DNA from: Phyllobacterium trifolii
Lineage (GTDB): Bacteria; Pseudomonadota; Alphaproteobacteria; Rhizobiales; Rhizobiaceae
Reading direction: 5' to 3'
Assembly (NCBI RefSeq): GCF_014192095.1
Contig: NZ_JACHXN010000021.1
Coordinates: forward strand, 32,236 to 96,235
DNA length: 64,000 nucleotides
Part shown: one piece after another, positions 1-9,103 of the stretch
Position numbering within the stretch: position 1 is the stretch's first letter
How the letters are laid out: each line of letters begins with the position of its first letter
Program-made: the position numbers and the translations under genes
The notes under the pieces: model-generated
Database searches by the model: none
What the model was told of the DNA's origin: nothing
What the model saw: only the letters and a program-made list of their open reading frames with translations

Positions 1-731
1 ACATATCGTTGCTTGCGGGAGTTCTGCCGAACGATGCCCTTGACCTGATCCAAGCTCAGCTTGAGGCCTTGGCAACCCAGGATGTGAAAGCGCTCAGCGT
101 CGGGTTTGTGCTGGGACTGTTGGTGGCCCTGTGGAGCGCAAACAACGGTTTCAAGGCCATATTCGAAGCTCTAAACGTCGCATATGGGGAAGACGAAAGC
201 CGCGGTTTCTTGAGGTTGAACCTGATTTCATTCCTTTTTACATCCGGTGGCCTGTTCTTCGGGATTGTCCTCATTACCGTTCTGGGAGCCATCCCCGCGC
301 TGTTGGCGTCACTTGGACTAACCGGCTGGAGCGAGGCCCTGATCAACATAGCCAGATGGCCGGTCATGGCGGTAATTGCCGCTCTTGCTGTCTCTGTCCT
401 TTATCGGTTCGGCCCCGACCGCGAATACGCAAAGTGGCGCTGGCTCTCTTTCGGAGCTATCTTCTCCGCTTTGGTGTGGATCATTGCCTCCGCCGCTTTC
501 ACGTTCTATCTCGCCAACTTTGCAGATTACAACGCAACCTACGGGACCTTGGGCGCGGTCGTCGGCCTGATGATGTGGACCTGGATCTCGTTGATAATCC
601 TGATCCTCGGAGCGGAACTCAACGCAGAACTCGAGCAGCAGACTGCGAAGGACAGCACCACCGGAGCACCCCGTCCCATGGGAGAGCGGGGAGCGGTGGT
701 TGCAGACACCCTCGGCGAGTTGACAGATTAG
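1..731 (+). CDS. YihY/BrkB family inner-membrane protein, 5' end outside the window
   Basis: The reading frame is open from the left edge, so this is the C-terminal part of a longer protein; about 240 residues are visible, while the family usually has 280-350. It is strongly hydrophobic, with several membrane helices (around residues 30-45, 72-100, 115-130, 145-170 and 180-200), and it ends in a charged cytoplasmic tail. The late motif with GTLGAVVGLMMWTWIS followed by an acidic GAELNAEL stretch is typical of the YihY/UPF0761 family. These proteins were once called ribonuclease BN; their real function is unknown, possibly transport or envelope maintenance. The family call is fairly secure; the role is not. 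Confidence 0.8.
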   Translation, partial: ISLLAGVLPNDALDLIQAQLEALATQDVKALSVGFVLGLLVALWSANNGFKAIFEALNVAYGEDESRGFLRLNLISFLFTSGGLFFGIVLITVLGAIPALLASLGLTGWSEALINIARWPVMAVIAALAVSVLYRFGPDREYAKWRWLSFGAIFSALVWIIASAAFTFYLANFADYNATYGTLGAVVGLMMWTWISLIILILGAELNAELEQQTAKDSTTGAPRPMGERGAVVADTLGELTD

Positions 732-945
732 GTAAAATCGACCGTGCTATTGATTTTCCCCTAGACGGTTCCGAGGTTTACGTCTCCGGCACGTAGTTCG
801 AGATCCGGCGAAAGCTTTTGAGGCGCAACAGGTGTCGGAGGCACCCAAGACTGGAACGACGTCAAGTACTCCATCTACAATCAATTCCAGCCAATACCAG
901 CCTTACCGACGTAAGCAATATGCCGATATAGTTCAACTCAGCAGA

Positions 946-1785
946 TTATTCAGGATCCGCACCCATGACCAATCCTTCGATGTCGTGCTTTTGAATCACA
1001 GGTTCCAACGTATCTACCACACGACATACCAAATGCTCTTTCACTAAATCGGGTAAGGCATCGAAATAGGTTTGTGTCACCATCAGGTCATGCAGCTCCG
1101 CGTGTCCTGCTCCAGGAGCATCGACCCCTAGCACCAGCACCGGGCGAGCAATCGGTGATGCATGCTCTGTACCCCTATGCACGGTCAGCGCCGAACGGCA
1201 CGAAATATCACCGAGTTGGGGAAACTTGCGAACGGCTTTGCTCTGAAACTCCGGCCAGCTTTCCTTGGGTGGAAACATTTCATGCTTCCAGTCTCGACCA
1301 TCAACGTATTGAGTGCCAGGCGCGACTTCAAACGGCCCCATGTCCTCGGTGACATCCACGCCGGTCAAGTTAAAAGCCAAGGATGTGATGCGCCGATCAG
1401 CATAGGTTTCTGCCGGCGAAGGGAAATCTCTGTGCCAGGGCTGATATTTGGCACCTTGGAACGGAACATCAAAACCGATCTCGACAATTTGGTAGTCCTT
1501 TCCAAGGGTCCTTTCACACATCCCCACAACCCACGGGTGCGTAACAAGATCAACAAATCCTCCAAACTCCTCAGGATGGATTTCTACATACCAGCGCCGC
1601 GGGCCGCGTCCTACTGCTCCGCCTGGCTGCTGAATCGCCGACCAAAAAGCGGTCATCATATCTTCGCGCATCGATTCAGCCCATTCACGCGGAAACGCTG
1701 ATTTCTTACCAACGATTCCATCCGTCGTTAGCGTCCGTAGATCGCGGTAAAGTTCGTCAGCCAGCGATTGATCAACGCTGCTCAT
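946..1785 (-). CDS. Phytanoyl-CoA dioxygenase (PhyH) family protein
   Basis: A 279-residue protein resembling Fe(II)/2-oxoglutarate oxygenases of the PhyH family. It shows the metal-binding HxD pair in WHRDF (H118, D120) and a distal histidine in the VHRGTEH segment (H203 or H208), with the expected double-stranded beta-helix length. The start is placed at an ATG with GAGG five bases upstream rather than an in-frame ATG four codons earlier. It stands alone, with an AT-rich stretch upstream at 1800-1860. PhyH enzymes hydroxylate lipids, small metabolites or natural products; the substrate cannot be read from the sequence. Confidence 0.8.
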   Translation of the reverse strand: MSSVDQSLADELYRDLRTLTTDGIVGKKSAFPREWAESMREDMMTAFWSAIQQPGGAVGRGPRRWYVEIHPEEFGGFVDLVTHPWVVGMCERTLGKDYQIVEIGFDVPFQGAKYQPWHRDFPSPAETYADRRITSLAFNLTGVDVTEDMGPFEVAPGTQYVDGRDWKHEMFPPKESWPEFQSKAVRKFPQLGDISCRSALTVHRGTEHASPIARPVLVLGVDAPGAGHAELHDLMVTQTYFDALPDLVKEHLVCRVVDTLEPVIQKHDIEGLVMGADPE

Positions 1786-1981
1786 ATGACCTCGCACAGT
1801 TTATTATTATCAATATGGATGGTTATAATTATAAGTCAATTGAGCTGAGCATTGTTCAAGCAAGTCCATTTGCAATTTTGCCGATCGATGGCGTCTGATG
1901 GCATCAGCTACCGCGCGGCTGGAGCAAAGATTAACGGGAAGGAAGGGCCATGCGCAAACGACGTTTAAGACGTGGAGCCAG

Positions 1982-2185
1982 CTATTGTTTGGTCAAGCCG
2001 AGTTCGGCGCAACAAGCAATAAACTGATCCGGGGTCATTGGGCCGTGTCCGTGAACTTCTACCTTGAGGACTAAATGCCCGCTCATCGCTGCAAGGGCAT
2101 CCTTGGCATTGCTGAACGTTTTGACGGTACTTGTTAGTATTTCATCCGGGATGAATATGCGTACTTTTGCGTCAGGGTTGAACAT
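1982..2185 (-). CDS. Small hypothetical protein, 67 aa
   Basis: A short soluble protein with no recognised domain. The ATG has AGGACC upstream, which supports translation. The predicted order is beta-strand (VRIFIP), helix (SNAKDALAAM), strand (HLVLKVEV), helix, a compact alpha/beta arrangement. It lies in an otherwise gene-poor stretch. Function unknown. Confidence 0.5.
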   Translation of the reverse strand: MFNPDAKVRIFIPDEILTSTVKTFSNAKDALAAMSGHLVLKVEVHGHGPMTPDQFIACCAELGLTKQ

Positions 2186-2887
2186 CACGAGGGTCCTGGG
2201 TGAATAAGTAACAGAATAACATTAAATCATAATGGGCGCGATCACAGCCCATGCGGCCTCGTGAAACCAAACTGAATTCGGGCCAGCTCAAGCGCAGTGA
2301 ATCCTAGCATGGAATTCGTCCTGTGTTTGTATCGATCCGTCCCGGCCGCGAACGATAGCAATAAAGGCGACGCAGCCGTTTTTATAAAACCATCCACAGC
2401 GTATCGAAGCTACTATCGCTACGGAAATTTGACCACCAATAAATTGGCGATGGCAAGCTGCTCAATCGCAACAAAAATCGGCCGGCGCAGAAGCGGCTCA
2501 ACACGAAATCAATGAACAAACTCATACGACAGCCACGATCAGCAACTGCGCTTCTTGGGTGCAAGAATCTTCTTTGGAGCAGTTTTTCGCCGCCCGACCA
2601 GACGAGCCGATGGGCGGTGGCTCTGCTTTACGCCGTGGGCGTGGCGGGCACCCAATCCACCCATCTCGAAGGCAAATTTGGGTGATCATGCCACTGAACA
2701 TTCCGCCTTGGGCAGTTATGTGGCTCGGGACAGTCCAGGAAAGTCTCCAATGTTGCGGCTCTGGGAACCATTTGAGAAGCCGTTTGTTAGCAGCGCAAGA
2801 CCGACTTTCGGAACGTGCCGTTGCGTTTATACGTCACATCCAGAACGGCGGCCATGAGAGTGAGATCAAACAATCGGAGGCTGCAAA
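2186..2887. other. Gene-poor stretch, no recognisable gene
   Basis: Several overlapping open frames exist on both strands, but none has a good ribosome-binding site or a recognisable product. The only clear element is the GGAAC-N17-GTT promoter at 2764-2788. Confidence 0.5.
2764..2788 (+). promoter_or_regulatory. EcfG-type general stress promoter
   Basis: GGAAC at 2764-2768, a 17-base spacer and GTT at 2786-2788 match the alphaproteobacterial EcfG consensus. It lies about 100 bases upstream of the YsnF-like gene at 2888. A second, imperfect copy (GGAAC at 2810, CGTC after 17 bases) lies closer to the gene. Confidence 0.65.
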
Positions 2888-3514
2888 ATGTCCAGTTATA
2901 ACGAAGTCTCAAGCGCGGATCATGACCCAAGTGCTTCCAATACATTGACGGCGTTTTACGAAGATCGCGAAATGGCGGAACGAGCCATATTGCGGTTGGT
3001 GGATGCCGGAATCGATCACGATAAAGTTCGTCTTGTCGAAGGCGACGACACCCTGGATCCCAATGCAACGTCCGACGAGCGCCGTATGGGCTTTTGGGAA
3101 TCTATTGGCGATTTCTTTTTTCCCGCCGAGGACAGGGACGCGTACTTCGAGGGCGTTCGCCGCGGCGGGTTTTTGGTCACAGTCACGGATGTGAGCGGCG
3201 AACTGGCCGACAAAGCCCTTGACATTCTCGATGACGAGGGCAGCGTCGACATCGACGAAAGAGCCCAGTCGTGGCGTTCGGAAGGCTGGTCGCCAACAGC
3301 GTCGGAAGACTTGCCCCCGTCGCAGTACGACCGAACCGGCGATCCGCAGGTTTCTACCGTGGAGGGTGTCGCGAGTTCATCAGGTGACGAAGCAGGGGAA
3401 GACATCGACCGACCGATGTCTGATACCGAGGATGAAGAAGTAAAACGCGTAGCCACGCGCGACATGAGCACTGGACGCAAACGAGCTCGATCCTACACAA
3501 TAAAGCGCCGTTGA
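2888..3514 (+). CDS. YsnF/general-stress-like protein (GSP17M-type N-terminal domain)
   Basis: A 208-residue, very acidic protein. Residues 19-115 look like the N-terminal domain of YsnF/AvaK-type stress proteins (TAFYEDREMAERAILRLVDAG, then a DFFFP/DRDAYFEGVRRG segment). The rest is low-complexity and acidic. The last 20 residues (MSTGRKRARSYTIKRR) resemble the first strand of a DUF2382 domain, which then stops, so the C-terminal domain may be truncated. The start has GGAGG eight bases upstream. The EcfG-type promoter upstream fits a general-stress gene. Molecular function unknown. Confidence 0.7.
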   Translation: MSSYNEVSSADHDPSASNTLTAFYEDREMAERAILRLVDAGIDHDKVRLVEGDDTLDPNATSDERRMGFWESIGDFFFPAEDRDAYFEGVRRGGFLVTVTDVSGELADKALDILDDEGSVDIDERAQSWRSEGWSPTASEDLPPSQYDRTGDPQVSTVEGVASSSGDEAGEDIDRPMSDTEDEEVKRVATRDMSTGRKRARSYTIKRR

Positions 3515-3969
3515 AGCAGCGTCGCAACAGCGCAAGAGCTTCACATCGTCCAAATGGCGATGCGGCGCAGGGGGCATTTGTAAGACGGAGAGTTGGAGAT
3601 AGCTCGACGATTTTTAGCACGTGATCCACGCAGCGCCGGAAGTTCGAGGCAGGATGGAGAAAGCTATGGGTGGGCGCTTGCCTTAAGCGCAAAAATCTGC
3701 CTCCGCATATCCGAAGTAGAATGTTCTCTATGTCCACCGATAACAGGTCGAGCTTCGCGAGTCCGAGCCAAAAACGGGCCCATTAGACCGCATGATAGCG
3801 CGCCCAATCGGTGGCGTCTTCCGCGTGACCGAACTCGATAGGAACGAGCTTCCCATTGTCCGCTCGGCTGGTCGGCCTCATCATGGGCCTGACGCAGAAC
3901 CGCTCGACACTATATCCAAATCGTACGGGCTAAATTATTGTGCGGTATGGTACACTTAGCCCTGTTTAA
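3515..3969. other. Intergenic stretch, nothing recognised
   Basis: No open frame here has a credible start or a recognisable product. It separates the YsnF-like gene from the promoter of the glycosyltransferase-mutase gene. Confidence 0.5.
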
Positions 3970-3994
3970 GGAACCTAGTTGGTAGCCAGCGGTT
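3970..3994 (+). promoter_or_regulatory. EcfG-type general stress promoter for the GT-UGM gene
   Basis: GGAAC at 3970-3974 and GTT at 3992-3994 are separated by exactly 17 bases. The ATG of the fusion gene follows at 4025, which leaves a leader of roughly 25 bases containing AGGAG at 4014-4018. This is the best-placed promoter of its type in the window. Confidence 0.75.
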
Positions 3995-4024
3995 CGAAGG
4001 ACAAACCTACCATTAGGAGTCCTG

Positions 4025-6370
4025 ATGAACATACGCGAGAACGCCACTATATTTCAGCACAACAGCGTCGACGAGCACGGCCCAATCATATGTTTTTCTC
4101 ACCTCAGATGGGACTTTGTCTATCAACGCCCCCAGCATCTCATGGAGCGGTTTGCAATCAATAGGCAAGTATTCTTCTTTGAAGAAATGATCCGCACCGA
4201 TCACCACGCGGCCTACCTCGAATTCCACGCGTTTAAGGGGTCCGGTGTCAAATGCATCCGCCCCCGCATTCCCCATTCATTTTCCGATACCCGCACCCGG
4301 GATGCGTTGGAGGAACTCGTGCGCCAATTGATTGACTTGAGCGGGGGCAAAAATCCAACCTTCTGGTTTTACACGCCGATGATGTACGATTTTGCAGGGG
4401 GGATCGACGCTGAACTGGTGATTTATGACTGCATGGACGAATTGGCGAATTTTCTAGGCGCGCCGGCGCGTCTGCATTCTTTGGAAACTGAATTAATAAG
4501 AAGGGCAGATGTCGTATTCACAGGTGGATACAGTCTGTTCGAAGCAAAGCGGCTTCTCCACGATAACATCCATCCTTTTCCTTCTGGCGTTGACATCGAG
4601 CACTTTCGCATTGCCCGCAGCGGACGTTCTCAACCTGCTGGCGCAACAACCATGGGCCGTCCTACCTTGGGTTACTATGGAGTTATCGACGAACGCCTGG
4701 ATTTGGCGTTGATCGCGGCGACGGCGGCGGCTCGACCGGAATGGTCTGTTGTCTTGATTGGGCCAGTTGTGAAAATCTCCCGAAGTGATTTGCCGCGTGC
4801 CCCCAATATCCACTACGTTGGCCAGGTCCCCTATGCGGACCTTCCCGCCCATCTCGCCGGGTGGGACGTGGCGATCATGCCGTTTGCATTGAACGACGCG
4901 ACGCGTTTCATAAGCCCAACAAAAACGCCTGAGTACCTTGCCGCGGGGCGACCCGTAGTCTCGACGCCAATCAAGGATGTGGTTCGTCATTATGGTGGAG
5001 TCAAAGGCGTATTCATCGCCGAAGATAGTCAGGAATTTATCGAGCTCTGTGAGAGGGCGCTTTTACTCAAAAAGTCGGATGGTCCTTGGTTGGCGGGGGT
5101 TGATGAAGTCCTCGCGTCCTGTACCTGGGATGAAACTTTCAACCGTATGAACGCGCATCTCGATGCCGCAATGGTTCGCAGAGCGCAATCTGGACAAGAT
5201 CATTCCCATTCGCCGCTCAGTCATCGCAACAGTTCCGGGAAGCGGTACGACTATCTCATTGTCGGCGCTGGCTTTGCCGGCTCGGTGCTGGCGGAGCGAC
5301 TGGCCTCTGATGGTGGAAAACGCGTGCTGCTTTGCGATCGTCGCCCTCATATAGGTGGCAATGCTTACGATTTCCACGATGCTAGTGGCATCCTTGTCCA
5401 CAAATACGGCCCGCACATATTTCATACTAACAGCGACGCAATTTTTTCTTATCTTTCCAGGTTTACCGCTTGGCGTTCTTACGAACATCGCGTTCTTGCG
5501 GATGTGGCGGGAACCCTGCTTCCGATCCCGATCAATCGCACCACGCTCAATGGACTTTATGGACTTGACCTTCGCAATGACGTACAAGCCGCGGCTTTTC
5601 TGGCCAGTCGCGCGGAAAACCTGGAGGCGATCATTTCGTCAAAAGATGTCGTTGTCGCCACTGTCGGTAGTGACCTTTATCGTGCTTTTTTCGAGGGATA
5701 CACCCGCAAGCAGTGGGGTCTCGACCCCTCCGAGCTCGATAAATCCGTCACTGCGCGGATTCCGACACGCACAGACACTGACGACCGTTATTTTCAGGAC
5801 AGTATCCAGGCCATGCCCCTCCATGGCTATACGCGAATGTTTGAAAATATTCTTGACCATGACAATATAGATATCCTGCTGGAGGCAGAGTTTTCTGATG
5901 TGCGTAAAGACTATAAGGCAGCTCATACGATTTTTACCGGGCCAATCGATGAATATTACGGTTACAGGTTTGGAGCGCTGCCCTATCGAAGCTTGCAGTT
6001 TCAACATGAAACGCACGATAAGCGACGCGTCCAACCTGTGGGCGTGATAAACTATCCATCAGAAGAAATTCCGTATACCCGGATTACAGAGTACAAACAC
6101 CTTACCGGACAAGTTCACCCGAAAACCAGCGTGAGCTATGAGTTTGCTTGCGCAGAGGGAGACCCTTACTATCCGATCCCGCGTCCGGAAAATCAGGCCC
6201 TTTTCAAGCGGTACGAGCAACTTGCCAATGCAAGTCCCAATGTCACTTTCGTCGGGCGTCTTGGCACGTATAAATACTATAATATGGATCAGGTTGTCGG
6301 CCAAGCCTTGGCTACCTATCGCCGCTTGCAGGCTGTCACGAGCGATGAGAAAGTGGCTTCTCGATCATGA
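4025..6370 (+). CDS. Glycosyltransferase fused to UDP-galactopyranose mutase
   Basis: A 781-residue protein with two enzymes in one chain. Residues about 20-385 are a GT-B glycosyltransferase of the TuaH/GT4 type (RPQHLM near the N-terminus; a donor-site motif SPTKTPEYLAAG at 297-308). After a short Ser/His-rich linker, residues 407-770 are a full UDP-galactopyranose mutase: a GAGFAG FAD-binding loop at 414-419, a GGNAYDF segment, and a KYGPHIFHTN segment containing the conserved active-site histidine loop. The mutase makes UDP-galactofuranose, so the fused transferase probably uses that sugar or modifies the same glycan. AGGAG precedes the ATG. It is followed after 51 bases by a GH1-like gene, probably in one operon under the EcfG-type promoter. 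Confidence 0.9.
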   Translation: MNIRENATIFQHNSVDEHGPIICFSHLRWDFVYQRPQHLMERFAINRQVFFFEEMIRTDHHAAYLEFHAFKGSGVKCIRPRIPHSFSDTRTRDALEELVRQLIDLSGGKNPTFWFYTPMMYDFAGGIDAELVIYDCMDELANFLGAPARLHSLETELIRRADVVFTGGYSLFEAKRLLHDNIHPFPSGVDIEHFRIARSGRSQPAGATTMGRPTLGYYGVIDERLDLALIAATAAARPEWSVVLIGPVVKISRSDLPRAPNIHYVGQVPYADLPAHLAGWDVAIMPFALNDATRFISPTKTPEYLAAGRPVVSTPIKDVVRHYGGVKGVFIAEDSQEFIELCERALLLKKSDGPWLAGVDEVLASCTWDETFNRMNAHLDAAMVRRAQSGQDHSHSPLSHRNSSGKRYDYLIVGAGFAGSVLAERLASDGGKRVLLCDRRPHIGGNAYDFHDASGILVHKYGPHIFHTNSDAIFSYLSRFTAWRSYEHRVLADVAGTLLPIPINRTTLNGLYGLDLRNDVQAAAFLASRAENLEAIISSKDVVVATVGSDLYRAFFEGYTRKQWGLDPSELDKSVTARIPTRTDTDDRYFQDSIQAMPLHGYTRMFENILDHDNIDILLEAEFSDVRKDYKAAHTIFTGPIDEYYGYRFGALPYRSLQFQHETHDKRRVQPVGVINYPSEEIPYTRITEYKHLTGQVHPKTSVSYEFACAEGDPYYPIPRPENQALFKRYEQLANASPNVTFVGRLGTYKYYNMDQVVGQALATYRRLQAVTSDEKVASRS

Positions 6371-6421
6371 GCGGGTGTCTCAAAACTTTTTCAGCAAACG
6401 CTGACCAGCTCGCATTGACGC

Positions 6422-7600
6422 TTGGGAGAAGGATTGTTTCTTGAAAATACTGAGCCCAACGCAGCGGATATGATGTCGCCCGCAGGTCTATTCCAGTCCT
6501 TCTTTCAAGGCGGGTTTGAATGCTCCACCCACCAATTGACCTCTGGACGCCGCCTCGACATACTCGCTTCGACGAAACACGATATTTCTACACTAGCTGA
6601 TTATTCGCAATTGAATGAGCATTCCATATCGACGGTTCGTGATGGTATTCGCTGGCATTTGATCGACCGTGGCACCGGGAAGTACAACTGGGATAGTTTC
6701 CTCCCGATGCTGCAAGCCGCCCGGGAGGCTGGAACCCAAGTCATTTGGGACCTGTTGCATTACGGTTGGCCGAGCGGCCTCGATATCTGGAAACCGGAAT
6801 TCGTGACGCGATTTGCATTATTCGCCGCTGCGGCTGCCAAAACAGTAAAGGAATATAGTGACGATATCCCGTTTTATGCTCCGATAAACGAAATTTCCTT
6901 CATGGCGTGGGGCGGCGGCGACGTTGCCTATTTAAATCCATTTGCCCACGACCGAGGTTTAGAACTGAAGGTCCAACTGGTGCGATCGTCGATTGCAGCT
7001 ATGAATGCCATTCTCGACATCGATCCTCGCGCCCGTTTTGTCCATTGCGATCCGATCATCAACGTCGTGGTGGACCCGGCTCGGCCATGGGAACGTGATG
7101 CTGCAGAAGGTCACCGCCGGGCACAGTTCGAAGCCTGGGACATGATATGTGGGACCAGTTGGCCCCAACTTGGCGGCCAGCAAAGCTTTCTCGATATCAT
7201 TGGGGTGAATTACTATCGACACAATCAGTGGGTTTTCGAAGGCGGCGCTCTCAGCTCAGACGATCCGCGATACAGACCCTTGAATTCAATGTTGCTGGAT
7301 ACATTCACCCGGTATGGAAAGCCGATTTTTATAGCAGAGACCGGGATCGAGGACGAAGCGCGGCCGGCATGGTTACGACATGTCTGCTCGGAAGCCCGCA
7401 TTGCTATGTCTGCTGGTGTGCCGTTGGAAGGTATTTGCCTTTATCCTATCCTTGACCATCTTGGCTGGGATGATGATCGCATGTGCCGAAATGGTCTTCT
7501 GTCAACCCTTCCGGATAACGGCCGCCGCGAGGAGTATGTTCCTCTCGCCGAGGAGTTGAGACGCCAAAACCGTCTATTCGACCAAATTCGATGCATTTGA
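6422..7600 (+). CDS. GH1-like (clan GH-A) glycoside hydrolase family protein
   Basis: A 392-residue TIM-barrel protein. The acid/base glutamate is visible in APINEISF (E157) and the nucleophile in FIAETGIE (E306), the usual clan GH-A pair, so it should be catalytically competent. A DGIRWHLID segment and a DLLHYGWP segment match beta-glucosidase-like barrels. There is no signal peptide, so it acts in the cytoplasm. The start is uncertain: a TTG at 6422 or 6434, or an ATG at 6470. It follows the GT-UGM fusion in the same direction and is probably co-expressed, suggesting a role in making or trimming the same glycan. Substrate unknown. Confidence 0.75.
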   Translation: MGEGLFLENTEPNAADMMSPAGLFQSFFQGGFECSTHQLTSGRRLDILASTKHDISTLADYSQLNEHSISTVRDGIRWHLIDRGTGKYNWDSFLPMLQAAREAGTQVIWDLLHYGWPSGLDIWKPEFVTRFALFAAAAAKTVKEYSDDIPFYAPINEISFMAWGGGDVAYLNPFAHDRGLELKVQLVRSSIAAMNAILDIDPRARFVHCDPIINVVVDPARPWERDAAEGHRRAQFEAWDMICGTSWPQLGGQQSFLDIIGVNYYRHNQWVFEGGALSSDDPRYRPLNSMLLDTFTRYGKPIFIAETGIEDEARPAWLRHVCSEARIAMSAGVPLEGICLYPILDHLGWDDDRMCRNGLLSTLPDNGRREEYVPLAEELRRQNRLFDQIRCI

Positions 7601-7777
7601 GAAATGCCGAGGGGGACTTCAGGTGAGGCACGGCCACCATCGCGCCTTGGCACCGAGAGCATCAATACGAGAAGCAACAACCGTCCCGTAACAAGGAGCA
7701 GATCGTAGTAGTGCTGCATATCTGAAACCACCAACGTCGCACCCTTGATTGGTACCGAGAAAACGCAAAAAGACCGC

Positions 7778-7802
7778 GGAACAATTCCCTGTGACTGAAG
7801 TT
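7778..7802 (+). promoter_or_regulatory. EcfG-type general stress promoter
   Basis: GGAAC at 7778-7782 and GTT at 7800-7802 with a 17-base spacer. It lies 120 bases upstream of the broken DUF3606 gene, so the promoter outlived its gene. Confidence 0.55.
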
Positions 7803-7922
7803 TGTGGGGTAGTCGGAAGCATTGACACCTTACCGACAGAGGCCCGTCGCAGCCCTGTCTCCCCTGACTGTAACGTGGCGGGCCTCGCTGGTTGGTGGCT
7901 TGGTGAAAGTTGGAGGAAAATT

Positions 7923-8111
7923 ATGGCTGACGATAAGTCAATACGAAGATCGACAGACCGCGAGAGTCGCCGCTGGTGAGAAGGATGAAGTCGATTATCT
8001 CAAGTCCCTCATGCTCAACGAGACGCCGAGAAGTTGATAGCTAAGTACGATGGCAACAGGAAGAAAATAGAGGCAGACCTCGTCGTAAAACCGTTGCCCA
8101 TCTCTAAATGA
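7923..8111 (+). pseudogene. DUF3606 pseudogene, two frameshifts
   Basis: The ATG has GGAGG upstream and starts MADDKSIRRSTDRES, then stops. The family sequence continues in the next frame (RVAAGEKDEVDYLK) and again in the third (DAEKLIAKYDGNRKKIEADL), which together rebuild a whole DUF3606 protein. The intact relative is at 58568-58750. Two indels make a functional product unlikely. Confidence 0.75.
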
Positions 8112-8139
8112 TGTTTCGGCTTAACTGCGGGGGACGACG

Positions 8140-8449
8140 TTGGTCGACGAAGCGGAAAATTTGTTGTGGCAAATCCCAGTCACTGTCCGATCGGACGGCG
8201 GTGAATGCAACATTGAGGATCCACTAGAAGCCTTGTTCTTGATGCTTAACCACTGGCCTGACAAAGGCGGGCCGGAGTACGAAGATGCGATGGCAATTTG
8301 GTTATTCGTCACTTGAGCTGCCTCCGATGCTCGAACATTCGCGCGCCCCATTCCGTGCCGCTGCTCGGGAGGCAATGATACTGCTGAACCAGGTGTTGTC
8401 TCACCGCGAGCTGGATGGGCGAAATCGGTCACGGCCAGGTTTATTTTAA
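8140..8449 (+). pseudogene. DUF982 pseudogene, frameshifted
   Basis: From a TTG with GGGGGA upstream, one frame encodes the N-terminal half of a DUF982 domain (IPVTVRSDGG..., then LFLMLNHWPDKGGPEYEDA) and stops at 8314-8316. The C-terminal signature (SRAPFRAAAREAMILL) lies in another frame before the stop at 8447-8449. The intact relative is at 54442-54693. Confidence 0.7.
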
Positions 8450-8510
8450 ATGCATTTAAGAGGCCCCGGTCGCTCAACACCTGAAAATCACGCTAAATCA
8501 AGACGACAGG

Positions 8511-8535
8511 GGAACATCTTCGGCGGCGGCAAGTT
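8511..8535 (+). promoter_or_regulatory. EcfG-type general stress promoter for yciF-like/katE
   Basis: GGAAC at 8511-8515, a 17-base spacer, GTT at 8533-8535. It sits 31 bases upstream of the YciF-like start codon. It probably drives both this gene and the catalase 43 bases downstream of it. Confidence 0.75.
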
Positions 8536-8565
8536 AGGTTTGCACTATTGACAAGGAGCATCCTC

Positions 8566-9060
8566 ATGCAAATCAGAACTGTCGAAGACCTCTTCTATGA
8601 TGGTTTGAAAGATATTTACTATGGTGAGAACAAGATCGTTGCCGCTCTGCCAAAAATGACGGCCGTGGCGAAGGCGGCAAGTCTCAAGGGCACTTTCGAA
8701 AAACATCTCGAACAGACCAGGACACATATCCAACGTTTGGAACAAGTGTTCGATGCCTTGGGGAAACCGGCAAAGGGCAAGACTTGCCCTGCCATAGATG
8801 CCATCATCGAAGAGGGCGAGCAAATCATCGCGGAGTATGCGGATAGTCCGGCACTTGACCTTGGTTTGATCGCCGGTGCCCAAGCGGTCGAGCATTACGA
8901 GATCGTCAAATACAAAGCACTCAAGAAGCTGGCAACGTCGCTGGGGCTAACTGATGCCGTCGACCTGTTCGATGCCACCTTGCAGGAAGAAATGCAGACC
9001 GACGCCGATCTCGACGCCATCTCCGATGCTGCTGGAGGAGGCAAAAACAAGAAAAGATAA
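8566..9060 (+). CDS. YciE/YciF-family ferritin-like protein (DUF892)
   Basis: A 164-residue, all-helical protein that matches the DUF892/YciF ferritin-like family from its first residues (RTVEDLFYDGLKDIYYGENKI). Conserved acidic and His positions recur in the helices (HLEQTRTHIQRLEQVF; AQAVEHYEIVKYKAL; LDATLQEEMQTD), as expected for a four-helix bundle that could bind a di-metal centre. The start is the ATG with AAGGAG upstream. It is preceded by an EcfG-type promoter and followed closely by a catalase gene, so a role in stress protection is likely. The biochemical function of the family is not established. Confidence 0.88.
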   Translation: MQIRTVEDLFYDGLKDIYYGENKIVAALPKMTAVAKAASLKGTFEKHLEQTRTHIQRLEQVFDALGKPAKGKTCPAIDAIIEEGEQIIAEYADSPALDLGLIAGAQAVEHYEIVKYKALKKLATSLGLTDAVDLFDATLQEEMQTDADLDAISDAAGGGKNKKR

Positions 9061-9103
9061 TCCACTTGGATCACCCATGCACTCTCCCTAAGAGGACTAG
9101 ACC

